Shown here piece by piece: positions 5,715-5,810 of a stretch of 5,810 nt of DNA. Numbering within the stretch: the stretch's first letter is position 1; every line of letters starts with the position of its first letter. The DNA lies in contig JANXTN010000345.1 of the NCBI GenBank assembly GCA_025352435.1, positions 1 through 5,810 on the forward strand, read 5' to 3'. Made by a program: the position numbers and the translations under genes. The notes beneath the pieces were generated by a model that saw only the letters and a list, made by a program, of their open reading frames with translations, had not been told where the DNA came from and did not search any database. Source of the DNA: Ferruginibacter sp. GTDB taxonomy: Bacteria > Bacteroidota > Bacteroidia > Chitinophagales > Chitinophagaceae.

Positions 5715-5810
5715 TAGGCGAAAAACCCATCATTCATTTTAAAGGCGAGAGCACGCAGAAAAAGGACAGTCCTTACATTAAACATTTTTATGGTGCCATG
5801 AAACTATTTA
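5711..5810. repeat. Right arm of a perfect 100-bp inverted repeat, reaching the window end
   Basis: This is the exact reverse complement of 5567-5666. Read on the plus strand it encodes the same GT2 peptide, from YLGEKPIIHFKGEST to YGAMKLF, in the opposite orientation from the gene it interrupts. It continues to the last base, so the true arm may be longer. With 100% identity, no mobile-element gene and no target duplication, a fold-back chimera at a contig end is more likely than a biological duplication (inferred). Confidence 0.97.

Noticed and set aside
5567..5810. Inverted repeat considered as transposon ends, an invertible promoter or a hairpin telomere.
   Set aside because: There is no transposase or invertase gene and no terminal-repeat motif. 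The arms are plain GT2 coding sequence, and the 44-base spacer contains only more of the same gene and no promoter.

Overview
The window looks like part of a genome or contig from a Bacteroidota bacterium, most likely Chitinophagaceae or a close relative (inferred). The DNA is AT-rich. Start codons lack Shine-Dalgarno sequences and sit behind A/T-rich leaders. One clear promoter has the Bacteroidota form TTTG-N19-TAnnTTTG. The MnmG, aminotransferase and glycosyltransferase sequences carry motifs in the form usual for that phylum.

Layout. (1) 1-1839, plus strand: mnmG, lacking only about its first ten codons, which lie before the window. Sixteen bases later comes a 58-residue DUF2158/YodC-like protein (1856-2032). 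A Rho-independent terminator at 2146-2172 closes this unit. (2) 2033-2314 is non-coding. It holds two small inverted repeats, the terminator and the promoter of the next gene. (3) 2315-3577, plus: a complete class I/II PLP-dependent aminotransferase. (4) 3614-3991, minus: a compact two-gene unit made of a 39-residue cysteine-containing lipoprotein and an unrecognised 82-residue soluble protein. (5) 4037-5134, plus: a MurG/GT28-like glycosyltransferase with no in-frame ATG near its expected start. (6) 5118-5714, minus: the C-terminal part of a family 2 glycosyltransferase, convergent with the previous gene and overlapping its tail by 17 bases. (7) 5567-5810: a perfect inverted repeat with two 100-base arms and a 44-base spacer, reaching the last base of the window and breaking the GT2 gene inside its conserved DIDLSYR motif.

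How the parts relate. mnmG (tRNA wobble uridine modification), the DUF2158 protein and the aminotransferase are chromosomal housekeeping or metabolic genes with no evident joint pathway. The two glycosyltransferases may both act in cell-surface glycan synthesis, but they lie on opposite strands and need not be co-regulated. I see no CRISPR array, transposase, phage gene, tRNA or rRNA, and no convincing undescribed multi-gene system. The items most worth checking are the terminal fold-back palindrome (probably a contig-end or amplification chimera), the small lipoprotein/82-residue pair, and the non-ATG start of the GT28-like gene.
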